A DNA stretch of 62,915 nucleotides from an uncultured Lachnospiraceae bacterium (lineage in GTDB: Bacteria > Bacillota > Clostridia > Lachnospirales > Lachnospiraceae), in contig CAMUYA010000021.1 in the NCBI GenBank assembly GCA_947164865.1, forward strand, positions 1 through 62,915, in the 5' to 3' direction. Positions 26,993 through 36,017 of this stretch are shown here, in pieces. The translations under genes were made by a program, and so were the position numbers. The notes under the pieces are model-generated. The model was given only the letters and a program-made list of their open reading frames with translations. It was not told where the DNA came from and did no database searches. Every line of letters starts with the position of its first letter. Position 1 is the stretch's first letter.

Positions 26993-27576
26993 CAGGCTTT
27001 CTCCTTTCCGGCTGCCACAAGCCCTGCTTCTTCTTTCATAAGTTTAACTTTCAAAATAAGATTAAAGATATGCAGTCCCACTATCACGATCACAAGACCA
27101 AAGACCGCATAATGTATATCAAACCAGAAGGTGGAATCCGAATACTTTGTGTTCCACATCTCCGTGTATGCTTTCAATGCCTCAAAATCAACCTTCATAT
27201 ACTGTGCTCTGAATGCATTTATATTTATATGAGCCCAGCATGTAAACACCAGTCCGTAGATAACGTTGATGGCTATAGCAATGTAGTTGCTTATGTAATA
27301 ACGTCTGCGGGTGTTGGTGCAGGTGATGAATAATATAGCTCCCGCAAGGATAAAACCTATGGATGCCTTTACAAGCATGCTGTTGAATCCCTGCATATCG
27401 TAATAGATTATGGACCCTGCCACATCCGATTTGGTATGGTCGGAGTAAGGCATGGTGGTAAAAAGCGTATCGTAAAGATCGGTCATGATGCCGAGTGAAT
27501 ATAAAAATGTTATCGCACCGGTAATGACCGTGAGCAGACATAATATTTTTTGTAAGAGCATCTGCTTTTTATACAT
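26992..27576 (-). CDS. Predicted membrane protein of unknown function (quartet member 1)
   Basis: A 194-aa protein with four hydrophobic segments: near the N-terminus (ILCLLTVITGAITFLYSLG), two in the middle and one before the basic C-terminal tail. Hydrophilic loops contain many Tyr and Asp residues. No family is recognised. It is the first gene after the binding-protein gene and the GC-rich hairpin at 27622-27648, so its expression is probably set below that of the binding protein. AGGAG precedes the ATG. Confidence 0.75.
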   Translation of the reverse strand: MYKKQMLLQKILCLLTVITGAITFLYSLGIMTDLYDTLFTTMPYSDHTKSDVAGSIIYYDMQGFNSMLVKASIGFILAGAILFITCTNTRRRYYISNYIAIAINVIYGLVFTCWAHININAFRAQYMKVDFEALKAYTEMWNTKYSDSTFWFDIHYAVFGLVIVIVGLHIFNLILKVKLMKEEAGLVAAGKEKA

Positions 27577-27621
27577 GTTGATCTCCTGTCAGCCTTGTGG
27601 CTGAGTGCCAAATATGAAAAT

Positions 27622-27648
27622 CGGCGCCGGCCGAGTGGGTCGGCGCCG
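27622..27648 (-). terminator. GC-only hairpin (attenuator) after the binding-protein gene
   Basis: Two copies of the palindrome CGGCGCCG (27622-27629 and 27641-27648) can pair as an 8-bp all-GC stem. On the minus strand they are followed by ATTTTCAT. It lies between the solute-binding protein and the remaining operon genes, where a partial terminator or mRNA-stabilising hairpin commonly keeps the binding protein in excess. Confidence 0.65.
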
Positions 27649-27692
27649 GGTAAAACTTTTGTCAATCACCGGATAACCGGTTTAATACTTAA

Positions 27693-29915
27693 TTAGAAAT
27701 TTCCGTTTGCATAAGCAAGGAGGTTGTTCCATGCTTCGGTCTTAACCTGGAGATACTGAGCGCCATTCCAGTCGCCTGAAATAAGAGCTGCTGCATCTGC
27801 GCCTGCAACACCTGCATCTGTATCTGTAGCTGCGGTGGTTCCGCGGATGATCACATTGAGGAATACGTTGTTCTCAAGTTTGCTTGTTGAGAAGCTTCCG
27901 TTGAGGTCTGCATTGCCCTTAAGGAGATCATTCTGTGCATCGGTGGTAGGAAGAACGGTAGGAACGATTGTGTAGAACATGTTGTCCTGAACCTCAAGCT
28001 CGGGATGAGAGATAACGCCGAGGGAGATGGCCTTGATAACATGATTGAGACCTTCCTTACCTACTGCTGTGGTGCACTGCATCTCAAATGCCTGTGACTT
28101 GTTGAATGAAAGGGTTGATCCAAGGTACTGACGAGCAAAGTTGGTGTAGTTACCCTTTGCAAGTGACCAGAGATCTGAGTAGTTCTGCTCTGAAATAGCG
28201 GGCATTCCGTAGAAATCATCAACAGTTGAATCATCTCTGAATGCTTCGGGACCGAATGAAAGGAGAACCTGTCCTTCATAGGTGTAAGCATAGTCGATGA
28301 GCTTTAAGCAAGCATGAAGCTTGTTCTCGTCATCTGCTACGTGTGAAGCGATTGCCCATCCGCCGGGCTTAGCGCCTCTCCAGCTCTCGGTAAATCTCAT
28401 GAACTTCTCGCCTGTTCCGTCATCCCATCTTGCAACGGGGATAAGAACTGACATATACTTCTCGCCTGCATCTGCATCGAGCTTTCCGTTCTCGTTGAAG
28501 ATTGTCTGAGTCTGGTTGTAGTCATAGCTCATGAAGCCGGTATCGCTCTCGATGTAGTTCTCTGACTTGGTATTGTTGTCCTCGGTGGAAGCGATGAAGT
28601 CAGCTGAAATAAGTCCTTCCTTAACAAGATCGTTCATGCGAAGGAGTGCTGCATAAGTAGCATCTTCCTGTCTTGCATCATGAAGGTTTCCGTCCTTGTC
28701 GAAGAAAAGGAAATCCTGACGGGACTCAAGTCCTCTTACACCGAAGAGGATGCCTGCAAGACGATAAATGTCTGCACGACGGGAGTTGTTAGCTTCCTCA
28801 CGTGAGAAGAGACCCTGAACCTTGTTGCCGTCTGCATTGAGGGTAGCTGAGTTAGCTACTACGCAGCGAAGAAGTGCAACCATCTCGTCTGCATCCCATG
28901 CAGCGTTCTGTCCGATGAAGAGATCTGAACGGTTTGTTCCGTAGTATCCTGCATAAGCCTCATCGATGTAGGTACGAAGCATGTTAACAGCCTCTACACC
29001 GCTGATGGATCCTGCTGCATTCATCTTGTCGATGATGTTTCCTGCAGTGTCGTAATCCTTGGTAACCTTCTCAACGCCTGAGCCGTCTGCCTTAACTACG
29101 TCAACCTCTACCTTGCCGCTTGTGGGCATGTAAGGCTGGTAAACGGGAGCTGCGGTATTGTCGGAAGCTGCTGCTTCAAACTCGCCTTCTCCGTCAAGGA
29201 GAGCTACTACCCAGTCTGCTCTCATGAGAGGCATCTTCTCGATATCATCGAGGCCGTCGAAGTAAGGTGATCCGTAGATAGCACCTGCATCATCGCCGTC
29301 GATGGAACCGGTAAGAGACATTCTAACCATGGGGTTAGCATCAAGGAATGCCTTGAAGTTAGGCATAAGATCAAGGTACTTTGCAATGTTGAGAACTGTT
29401 CCTGCAGCTCCGCCTTCCTGAAGCTGTGCTGCTGTTCCCGAGAACATATCGATGGAAGCAAGGGTATCTGCATCTGCAGTCCACTTAACGTAGTTATCCT
29501 TGTCCGCATCGCCTGCATACTGGTCATCAATGGTAAATCCAAGAATATCCTGAACAGCTACCCAGGTAGGCTTGAAATCGCCTGTGTGGTAGGTAACGCC
29601 GTCAGCAAGGGTAACGCCGTCTCCGGCAACCTCTGCATCAAAGCGCATTCCGGTCTTTGCATTGTTATATCCGCAGGACATAACAAGCTCTGTTCCGGGC
29701 TCAAAAGCAAGAAGATCAACTGCTTCTTCTTCAACGACTTCGGGCTCCTCAGTAACTTCGGGCTCGGTCTCTGTTTCGGTCTTTGTTTCGGTCTCTACCT
29801 CTGTGGTAACTTCGTTAACGAGATCGGTAACGTCGTTTCCACCGGTACAGCCTGTGAACATCAGTGCTGCCGCAAATGCTCCGGCTGCCGATTTCATCAG
29901 TACATTTCTTTTCAT
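27693..29915 (-). CDS. Oligosaccharide-binding lipoprotein of an ABC importer (LplA type)
   Basis: A 740-aa extracellular solute-binding protein. A lipoprotein signal ends at C23 (MFTGC). A linker of about 35 residues rich in Glu and Thr follows, then a large binding domain that is long for the class 1 family. The lplB- and ytcP-like permease genes directly upstream and the pectin enzymes downstream suggest pectic oligosaccharides as ligand (inference). The gene uses few codons with strong preference (GCATCTGC-like strings recur), consistent with very high expression. An AGGAGG site precedes the ATG, and the 30 bp before that hold the palindrome GAGCGATCGCTC (29951-29962). Confidence 0.9.
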   Translation of the reverse strand: MKRNVLMKSAAGAFAAALMFTGCTGGNDVTDLVNEVTTEVETETKTETETEPEVTEEPEVVEEEAVDLLAFEPGTELVMSCGYNNAKTGMRFDAEVAGDGVTLADGVTYHTGDFKPTWVAVQDILGFTIDDQYAGDADKDNYVKWTADADTLASIDMFSGTAAQLQEGGAAGTVLNIAKYLDLMPNFKAFLDANPMVRMSLTGSIDGDDAGAIYGSPYFDGLDDIEKMPLMRADWVVALLDGEGEFEAAASDNTAAPVYQPYMPTSGKVEVDVVKADGSGVEKVTKDYDTAGNIIDKMNAAGSISGVEAVNMLRTYIDEAYAGYYGTNRSDLFIGQNAAWDADEMVALLRCVVANSATLNADGNKVQGLFSREEANNSRRADIYRLAGILFGVRGLESRQDFLFFDKDGNLHDARQEDATYAALLRMNDLVKEGLISADFIASTEDNNTKSENYIESDTGFMSYDYNQTQTIFNENGKLDADAGEKYMSVLIPVARWDDGTGEKFMRFTESWRGAKPGGWAIASHVADDENKLHACLKLIDYAYTYEGQVLLSFGPEAFRDDSTVDDFYGMPAISEQNYSDLWSLAKGNYTNFARQYLGSTLSFNKSQAFEMQCTTAVGKEGLNHVIKAISLGVISHPELEVQDNMFYTIVPTVLPTTDAQNDLLKGNADLNGSFSTSKLENNVFLNVIIRGTTAATDTDAGVAGADAAALISGDWNGAQYLQVKTEAWNNLLAYANGNF

Positions 29916-30078
29916 AATTTCCTCCTAAATATGAAAATTGGTTTCGTGGTGAGCGATCGCTCGTCCACTGTCTGTTTCTGATTTATTGCAACCTTTCCTC
30001 AACGCGTTTATTTAAAAGGAAAGGGTAACAATCATTTTTATTGGTATTGCAGCTGTATGACGCCTCTTATTCCTCAGC

Positions 30079-30969
30079 TTATTCCTTAACGCCTCCGGCG
30101 TTGGTTCCCTTCGCAAAGTACTTCTGTATGAAGGGATAAATGATGAGGATGGGGATTACCGAGCATACGATAAGCGCATAGATTATGGAATCCGATGCGT
30201 ATGGCTCGCTCCATCCGGCCATCTCCTCGGGATTGGTAAATTCCTCGAGCTTTAATCTGATAAATACCTGAAGAGGATGCTCGTTCTTATCACGGATCAT
30301 CATTCTGGCCCAATAATATCCGTTCCAGCGGGATATTCCGAAGAAAAGTGCCACGGTGGCGATAGTGGATTTGGTCATCGGCACATATACCTTGCTGAGC
30401 ACCTGGAACTCGCTGGCTCCGTCAACTATTGCCGCCTCTTCTATCTCGGAGGGAACTCCCTCGAATGCGTTTCTTAAGAGGATGATGTTCATTGCCGCCA
30501 TACCCATTGCTATGACAACAAGCCATTTGTCATCCGTGATACCCACCTTTCCGAACACACGCTGCGTAGCCAGATAGTTCAGATACTGGGGAACGATACC
30601 GGCCGAAAACCACATCGTGAAGACCAGGAAGAAGTTGAAGAACTTTCTGAAAAGAAGTCTCTTCTTGGAAAGTGCGTAGCCTCCGATGATCGCTATGCCC
30701 AATGCCCAAATGGTACCGAAGAATGTGAGGAACAATGTGTTGGAATATGAATTCCAGAACATATTGTCGCTGAACATCTTTTTGAAAGCTTCAAACTGGA
30801 TGTCCTTCGGGAACAGCACCACCTTGCCGTATGTAACAGCTTCGTATCCGCTCATTGCCGAAGATATGGCATATACGAAAGGATACAGACAAGCCAGTGA
30901 GAATACGGTCAAAAGCAGGTAGCTTATGATTTTAAATATGAGCTCTGAGATCTCAAGTCTGCGTTTCAT
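30079..30969 (-). CDS. Sugar ABC transporter permease, YtcP/MalG type
   Basis: A 296-aa integral membrane permease with six predicted helices and the ATPase-docking EAA loop (EEAAIVDGASEFQVLSKVYV, about residues 185-205). The C-terminal FAKGTNAGGVKE is typical of YtcP-like proteins, which pair with an LplB-like permease. It follows the LplB-type gene and precedes the binding-protein gene. Confidence 0.92.
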   Translation of the reverse strand: MKRRLEISELIFKIISYLLLTVFSLACLYPFVYAISSAMSGYEAVTYGKVVLFPKDIQFEAFKKMFSDNMFWNSYSNTLFLTFFGTIWALGIAIIGGYALSKKRLLFRKFFNFFLVFTMWFSAGIVPQYLNYLATQRVFGKVGITDDKWLVVIAMGMAAMNIILLRNAFEGVPSEIEEAAIVDGASEFQVLSKVYVPMTKSTIATVALFFGISRWNGYYWARMMIRDKNEHPLQVFIRLKLEEFTNPEEMAGWSEPYASDSIIYALIVCSVIPILIIYPFIQKYFAKGTNAGGVKE

Positions 30970-31000
30970 TAAACTACTCCTAAAAAAATCTAACTCTTGG

Positions 31001-31034
31001 CTTTCCCTTGCGGGAAGCTGTCGTCTGAGACGAC
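31001..31034 (-). other. Two tandem hairpins between permease genes
   Basis: On the minus strand, GTCGTC-TCA-GACGAC (31020-31034) is followed by a stem around CTTCCCGCAAGGGAAAG (31001-31017) with a GCAA tetraloop. A T-run appears about 10 bases later, before the ribosome binding site of the second permease gene. It may be an mRNA processing or stability signal. Confidence 0.45.
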
Positions 31035-31044
31035 TGATGAGGTG

Positions 31045-32118
31045 TTAATACAGTGAAGTGTTTGAAGCCTTCCTTGCAATGGTGTTGGCACCGATAACCA
31101 GCAGCATTCCCACGATGTTGTTCATCATCTCGGCTGCCATCGCCAGCCCGGGATTGCTGTTACCTGCCTGTCCCACACCTCCGACTCGCTGTGCAAATGT
31201 GGATACAACGTCTGCGGTAACATATGTGTTGGTATTGTAAAGGAGGAGGACCTTCTCGTATCCTACGGAAAGGAGATGTCCGATCCTGGTGATGAGCATG
31301 ATGACTACGGTTGAGAGGATGCTGGGAAGCACCACGTATCTCATCTGCGCCATCTTGCCCGCTCCGTCGATCTGAGCTGCCTCGTAGCTTGTGGGTGATA
31401 TGGCTATGATGGCTGCGAAGAACACGATACTGTCGTATCCTGCGCCCTCCCATATACCCGTTATCTGGTAGATGGCTCTGAACAGACCCGGCTGATTGAG
31501 CAGACCGCCGTTAGCCACTTCCTCGCTGATCCATCCAAGGTGGTAAAGGAGCTGTGATATAACTCCCATTCCGTTGAATGTGGATGAGCTTCTGATAAGC
31601 ATTATGGTGAGTGAAGTCATGACAACCGTTGACATGAACTTCGGAAGATAAGTCATAACCTGATAAACGCTTCTTGCGATATTGGACCTTACTTCGTTAA
31701 AAAACAGAGCAAGGATTATAGGCATCGGGAAGCCGAAAAGCAATCCGTAGAAGCTGAGCAGGAATGTGTTTCTCATTGCTCTCCAGAAGTCGAGTGAAAG
31801 ACTTGCCGAAGGGCCGCTTCCCATAAATAATGTCTTGAATGATGAGAAGCCTATGAAAAGCCTGTCCGCAACCGGGGTTGACTCCTTGTAGAGCTTAAAA
31901 CATCCCAGAAGCTCGTACATAGGTAAGTATCTCCAGAAGAGGAATACCAGGATCATCGGTATGAGCATCACGTAGAGACGCCAGTCCTTGGCGATGGTCC
32001 TCACCACATGGAGCCAGTAATGCTTTTCGACGTCATCTCTGACCGCCTGCTCGGCATCCATCTTGTAGGTTTTCTTCTCTTCATCGTATTTTAGGAAATC
32101 GGAAGCCTTAGCTTTCAT
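31045..32118 (-). CDS. Sugar ABC transporter permease, LplB type
   Basis: A 357-aa permease with a charged cytosolic N-terminus (about 55 residues), six or so transmembrane helices and the EAA-like loop EAAQIDGAGKMAQMRYVVLP. It works with the YtcP-type permease and the LplA-type lipoprotein to import oligosaccharides. AGGAGAG lies just before the ATG at 32118, which overlaps the upstream membrane protein gene by 11 bp; the longer open frame is therefore not used. Confidence 0.92.
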   Translation of the reverse strand: MKAKASDFLKYDEEKKTYKMDAEQAVRDDVEKHYWLHVVRTIAKDWRLYVMLIPMILVFLFWRYLPMYELLGCFKLYKESTPVADRLFIGFSSFKTLFMGSGPSASLSLDFWRAMRNTFLLSFYGLLFGFPMPIILALFFNEVRSNIARSVYQVMTYLPKFMSTVVMTSLTIMLIRSSSTFNGMGVISQLLYHLGWISEEVANGGLLNQPGLFRAIYQITGIWEGAGYDSIVFFAAIIAISPTSYEAAQIDGAGKMAQMRYVVLPSILSTVVIMLITRIGHLLSVGYEKVLLLYNTNTYVTADVVSTFAQRVGGVGQAGNSNPGLAMAAEMMNNIVGMLLVIGANTIARKASNTSLY

Positions 32119-32701
32119 TGTACTCTCCTGCTTTCTTTTCTTCCGCATCCTGAATGCGGTGTATGTAATGAACCTGATTCTCCAGCAGGCCGTCCTGCCT
32201 GGATGCAATAAGTAATATCAGTGCCGTAAATATATAAGATAATGAATCGGTGGCGTAAAAAGCCAACGCGTTTTTGATCCCGTAACCAAGGACAAGCGAT
32301 ATACCAGCTCTTCCCGTCTGCATAAGGAAAAGCACCGCCGCTCCGTAAAGCATTGCCAGAAGCGGATTCTTGCGCATCCTTTCTTCCTTTATTGCTTTGG
32401 CAAGGAAGATTCCCACAAGGCCCAGCAGATTACCCGCACAGTAGATCAGATACTGCTGACCCATGCTGCCGAGCACCAGGCAAATGACAAGCCCGCCGAT
32501 AACAGCGTGTATCCCGGCGAACCACTTCCACCTTACGGTAACTATCGATACCACTCCGGCAACTGCCGATACGGTGTAAAGCTGATCCGGAAACCATCTG
32601 GAAGATGCCAGTGAAATAAGCGCTTCCGATACGGCGAGGATTACGGCGAATACCGCCAGATCGAACGTTTTGTATTGTGCAAGACTAAAATGCGGTCTCA
32701 A
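32108..32701 (-). CDS. Predicted membrane protein heading the importer operon
   Basis: A protein of about 197 aa with five or six hydrophobic segments and a charged C-terminal tail (HRIQDAEEKKAGEYNES). I do not recognise the family. It is the first gene of the importer operon and overlaps lplB. A GTG at 32755 is in frame but lies upstream of the predicted transcription start (promoter at 32746-32774). I therefore place the start at the TTG at 32701, eight bases after ACGGAG. Confidence 0.65.
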   Translation of the reverse strand: MRPHFSLAQYKTFDLAVFAVILAVSEALISLASSRWFPDQLYTVSAVAGVVSIVTVRWKWFAGIHAVIGGLVICLVLGSMGQQYLIYCAGNLLGLVGIFLAKAIKEERMRKNPLLAMLYGAAVLFLMQTGRAGISLVLGYGIKNALAFYATDSLSYIFTALILLIASRQDGLLENQVHYIHRIQDAEEKKAGEYNES

Positions 32702-32745
32702 TAGAATTGCTCCGTTCCGTGATAATATTCGCCTACGACTCTTTG

Positions 32746-32774
32746 ATATTAACACTTTTGTATATATTTTTCAA
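32746..32774 (-). promoter_or_regulatory. Predicted promoter of the importer operon
   Basis: On the minus strand, TTGAAA (32769-32774) is separated by 17 bp from TAATAT (32746-32751). It is close to consensus and is the only strong promoter I can see for the long minus-strand gene string that follows. Confidence 0.7.
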
Positions 32775-32776
32775 GA

Positions 32777-32790
32777 TGTAAGCGCTTTAT
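32777..32790. promoter_or_regulatory. cre-like site upstream of the importer promoter
   Basis: TGTAAGCGCTTTAT has the AAGCGCTT core of a CcpA cre site but mismatches at the last conserved positions. It adjoins the upstream side of the -35 box. It may mediate catabolite control, or be bound by the uronate LacI regulator. Confidence 0.4.
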
Positions 32791-32893
32791 TTTTTTCTTT
32801 TTTGTGCATATTGCACAACTTGTATTTATGCTTTCTATCAAATATTACGATGTAAAGCAAAGTTCTTTCATTAAACGTTTTCGTAAATCCGGA

Positions 32894-34330
32894 TCACCTT
32901 ACGCAACTCTCCGACAGCGAATCCGAAAGCAGTCTGAAGTACATGAAATGCTCTGAATTCCATACAATATTCGTTCCAAAGGATCCCGTAAGAATATGAA
33001 ATTCCTTTCCTTCCGAATCTGTAAACGGAATGACGATGAAGGATATAAGGTCCTGCTTTTTCAGATCCTTTACCACATCCTTAAACTCCGCCGGAAGATG
33101 GTTGATATTGTTACATACATAGATTCCGTATGCATTCTTTTCGGCCTTTTCGATGTACCTGTCAATAACGGCAAACAAAAGCTCCGGATCATATTCAGCC
33201 TTTTTATTGGCTGCAAACTTACTTAAAAGCACGCTGTTATCGGCTTTATCCACCAAAAACAGGCTTGGCAGGGAAAACCTGCCCATAAGCTCTGAAAGCA
33301 CTTTTCTTACATTTACATTGCTGTCGTATCTGAGCTTGTACTGTACCTGAATCAGCGCATCTCCCAGGGGAAGATCCTCTCTTCCGTTAATCAGTCCCCG
33401 GCCTTCATCCTTGCGCTGCCGGATCTCCTTTAACGAGGGATGCTTTTCGGGAGTGTAGATGATATAGCGGTTACGTCCCTTGGCTTTGGCCAGATACAGA
33501 CAGTAGTCCGCCACGGAAAACAGGTCGTTATAATTATCGGCATCATCGGGATAAAGCGCGGCACCCATGGATACGGAAAGAGGACTGTCCTCTCCCGGTC
33601 CCTTTTCTTCGAAAGCTTTGCTGAACATAAGCCTTATATTCTGCAGATGATCCCTTAGCTGCGCAAGAGCAAGCGGCACGGTGAACACTATAAAGAATTC
33701 ATCTCCGCCGATCCTTCCCACATAGCCCTGGGTTCCCACTTCCGTTCTCAGAATGGTTGCGATCTTTCCCAGCACATAGTCTCCGTACTGGTGCCCGTAA
33801 TTATCATTTACATATTTAAAGTAATCGATGTCTACAATAACAATGTAAGTGCCGCGATTCTTACCGCGATCGATAAAGTCGATGGCGATGTTGGCGATAT
33901 CGCCCTTATTTATCACTCCGGTGAGCTGATCGAGGGTGATCTCGTCTCCAAGGCTTACATTGCGGATTTTGCGTGCCTGAAAAGCACCGATGATAACACT
34001 TTCACCATCTTCCGTTTCCCTCTTTATTCCCCTCAGAACGATCCCCATTATATCGGGAAGATCATTGAGGAAATTCTGGGAAAACATTATTGAAAAGCTC
34101 TCTCCCCCCTCCTCAAGATGCTTTTCAAAGGATTCCAGAGAGGGCAGATTATCTTCGCTCAGTCTCTCTCTGAGGCCGGAAACAAACTCCGAAAGCGGAA
34201 AAGTTCCCTCTTCAAGCCGGTTGTTCCCAGTATTGTAGATTGTTATCGTCATATCGCTCCTGCGGAACAGAAAGAACGGTTCTTCGAACAATCCGAAGAA
34301 TAAGTTCGCAGGAAGTTTTTTGTAATCCAT
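32894..34330 (-). CDS. Soluble diguanylate cyclase with N- and C-terminal extensions
   Basis: A 478-aa protein without transmembrane helices. The central GGDEF domain (about residues 130-300) has an intact RIGGDEFF motif near 208 and no clear RxxD inhibitory site. The N-terminal 120 residues resemble a PAS-like sensor. The C-terminal 170 residues (from QVQYKLRYDSNVN) resemble a GAF-type or other ligand domain. It follows eda by 52 bp with no visible terminator, so c-di-GMP production would be tied to kduI-kduD-eda expression. Confidence 0.85.
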   Translation of the reverse strand: MDYKKLPANLFFGLFEEPFFLFRRSDMTITIYNTGNNRLEEGTFPLSEFVSGLRERLSEDNLPSLESFEKHLEEGGESFSIMFSQNFLNDLPDIMGIVLRGIKRETEDGESVIIGAFQARKIRNVSLGDEITLDQLTGVINKGDIANIAIDFIDRGKNRGTYIVIVDIDYFKYVNDNYGHQYGDYVLGKIATILRTEVGTQGYVGRIGGDEFFIVFTVPLALAQLRDHLQNIRLMFSKAFEEKGPGEDSPLSVSMGAALYPDDADNYNDLFSVADYCLYLAKAKGRNRYIIYTPEKHPSLKEIRQRKDEGRGLINGREDLPLGDALIQVQYKLRYDSNVNVRKVLSELMGRFSLPSLFLVDKADNSVLLSKFAANKKAEYDPELLFAVIDRYIEKAEKNAYGIYVCNNINHLPAEFKDVVKDLKKQDLISFIVIPFTDSEGKEFHILTGSFGTNIVWNSEHFMYFRLLSDSLSESCVR

Positions 34331-34382
34331 TGTTTTATCTCCTTATCCCACCCCTCATAAGGCTATGGTTTAAGGATAGCGA

Positions 34383-35021
34383 CTATCCGCGTACTTCTTT
34401 AACGATATTTGCAGCCTCTCTGGTAAGTTCCTCTATCTTGGCAAAGTTGCCGGACTTGATAAGGTCGCCTTTTACCATCCAGCTTCCGCCACAGCAGAGG
34501 ATCCTGTCATACGCAAGATAATCCCTTACATTTGTGGCATTGATACCACCGGTAGGCATAAACTTAAGGCCCACATAAGGAGCAGCAACAGCTTTGATCA
34601 TCGAAAGGCCGCCGTTATTCTCTGCAGGGAAGAACTTGACCACATCGAGCCCAAAGGACATCGCCTGCTCCATTTCGGAGGGAGTGGCCGTTCCGGGTGC
34701 CACGGGGTATCCGTTATTGATGCAGTGCTCAACCACCTTGGGGTTAAGACCCGGTGAAACAATGAATTTCGCTCCCGCCTCTACCGCTCTGTCTGCCTGC
34801 TCGGGTGTGAGAACCGTTCCCGCGCCCACCAGCATCTCGGGGTAATTCTGGCTGATTATTCTGATGGATTCCTCTGCTGCTGCTGTTCTGAATGTAACCT
34901 CCGCACAGGGAAGGCCGCCTTTAATAAGTGCCTCCGCAAGGGGCTTTGCATCATATGCATCATTGATAACTACAACGGGAACTATTCCAATCTTCTGTAA
35001 CTGCTCTAATACTGCGTTCAT
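34383..35021 (-). CDS. eda: KDPG aldolase (2-keto-3-deoxy-6-phosphogluconate aldolase)
   Basis: A 212-aa class I aldolase that cleaves KDPG into pyruvate and glyceraldehyde-3-phosphate, the final step of uronate breakdown. The Schiff-base Lys is in DVVKFFPAE, and the catalytic Glu region EVTFRT and phosphate-binding PTGGI are present. GGAG precedes the ATG. A KDG kinase, needed to produce its substrate, is not in the window. The 101-bp gap after kduD contains degenerate AT-rich direct repeats (AATAATCCTT-like). Confidence 0.95.
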   Translation of the reverse strand: MNAVLEQLQKIGIVPVVVINDAYDAKPLAEALIKGGLPCAEVTFRTAAAEESIRIISQNYPEMLVGAGTVLTPEQADRAVEAGAKFIVSPGLNPKVVEHCINNGYPVAPGTATPSEMEQAMSFGLDVVKFFPAENNGGLSMIKAVAAPYVGLKFMPTGGINATNVRDYLAYDRILCCGGSWMVKGDLIKSGNFAKIEELTREAANIVKEVRG

Positions 35022-35122
35022 TTCTTCTCCTCTTTCGTCCTGTTAAACAATTCTTAAAAAATCCTGATAAATAATTCTAAAAAATAATCCTTAAAAATAA
35101 TCCTTTTGATCAATTATCACGA

Positions 35123-35989
35123 TCAGTCTTTAACCTTGATATCGCCCTCAACCTCGACCTCATCGGCAAACTTTGACTCATCGAGGTTGCTGGGATCCTG
35201 GCCGATATATGCCGAGATACCGCCATCGATGTAAACAACCTGACCGTTGATGAAATCAGATGCGGGTGATGCAAGGAATACAGCAAGTCCCATAAGGTCC
35301 TCGGTGTGTCCCCAACGCTGCGCAGGTGTCTTGGAACGGATAAAGCGATCGAAAGGATGCATAGATCCGTCTGCCTGCTTCTCGCGAAGAGGTGCTGTCT
35401 GAGGTGTTGCGATGTATCCGGGGCCTATTGCGTTGCACTGAATATTGTACTGTCCGTACTCAGAGCAGATATTCCTTGTAAGCATCTTAAGTCCGCCCTT
35501 TGCTGCCGCATAAGCAGATACTGTCTCGCGTCCGAATTCACTCATCATGGAGCATGCATTGATGATCTTTCCGCTTCTCTGCTCAATCATGTGAGGGAGC
35601 ACTGCCTTGGAGCAGATGAAGGGACCGGTAAGGTCGATATCGATAACAAGGTTCCAGTCCTGAAGGCTCATCTCGGTCATGGGGATTCTCTTGATGATGC
35701 CCGCATTGTTTACCAGAATATCGATAGGACCAACGTTTTTCTCAACTTCCTTTACAAAGTTGTTAACCTGATCTTCCTTTGTAACATCACAGATCATTCC
35801 GAAAGCGTCGATCCCGGCCTTTTTATACTCTTCCATTCCACGGTTGAAATTGTCGGGGTTGATATCGTTGAAAACGATCTTGGCTCCTGCTTCCGCATAA
35901 GCCTTTGCGTACGCCATACCGAGGCCGTAAGATGCTCCTGTTATCCATGCAACTTTACCGTCCAGCCTGAATTTTTCCATTACTCCCAT
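35123..35989 (-). CDS. kduD: 2-keto-3-deoxygluconate-forming SDR oxidoreductase (KduD type)
   Basis: A 288-aa short-chain dehydrogenase with TGASYGLG (cofactor binding), NNAG and the catalytic YAAAK. Next to kduI it should reduce 2,5-diketo-3-deoxygluconate to KDG. Related gluconate 5-dehydrogenases share the fold, so the assignment rests on context as well. The C-terminus extends about 30 residues past the core with an acidic tail. Two ATGs three codons apart are possible; AGGAGG lies 10 bases before the first. Confidence 0.88.
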   Translation of the reverse strand: MGVMEKFRLDGKVAWITGASYGLGMAYAKAYAEAGAKIVFNDINPDNFNRGMEEYKKAGIDAFGMICDVTKEDQVNNFVKEVEKNVGPIDILVNNAGIIKRIPMTEMSLQDWNLVIDIDLTGPFICSKAVLPHMIEQRSGKIINACSMMSEFGRETVSAYAAAKGGLKMLTRNICSEYGQYNIQCNAIGPGYIATPQTAPLREKQADGSMHPFDRFIRSKTPAQRWGHTEDLMGLAVFLASPASDFINGQVVYIDGGISAYIGQDPSNLDESKFADEVEVEGDIKVKD

Positions 35990-36017
35990 GATTAGTTTTC
36001 CTCCTGATTATCTTTTA

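Noticed and set aside
27188..27541. A 117-codon His-rich minus-strand frame inside the quartet member 1 gene
   Set aside because: It overlaps the better frame at 26992-27576, has no start signal, and its composition is typical of an out-of-frame read.
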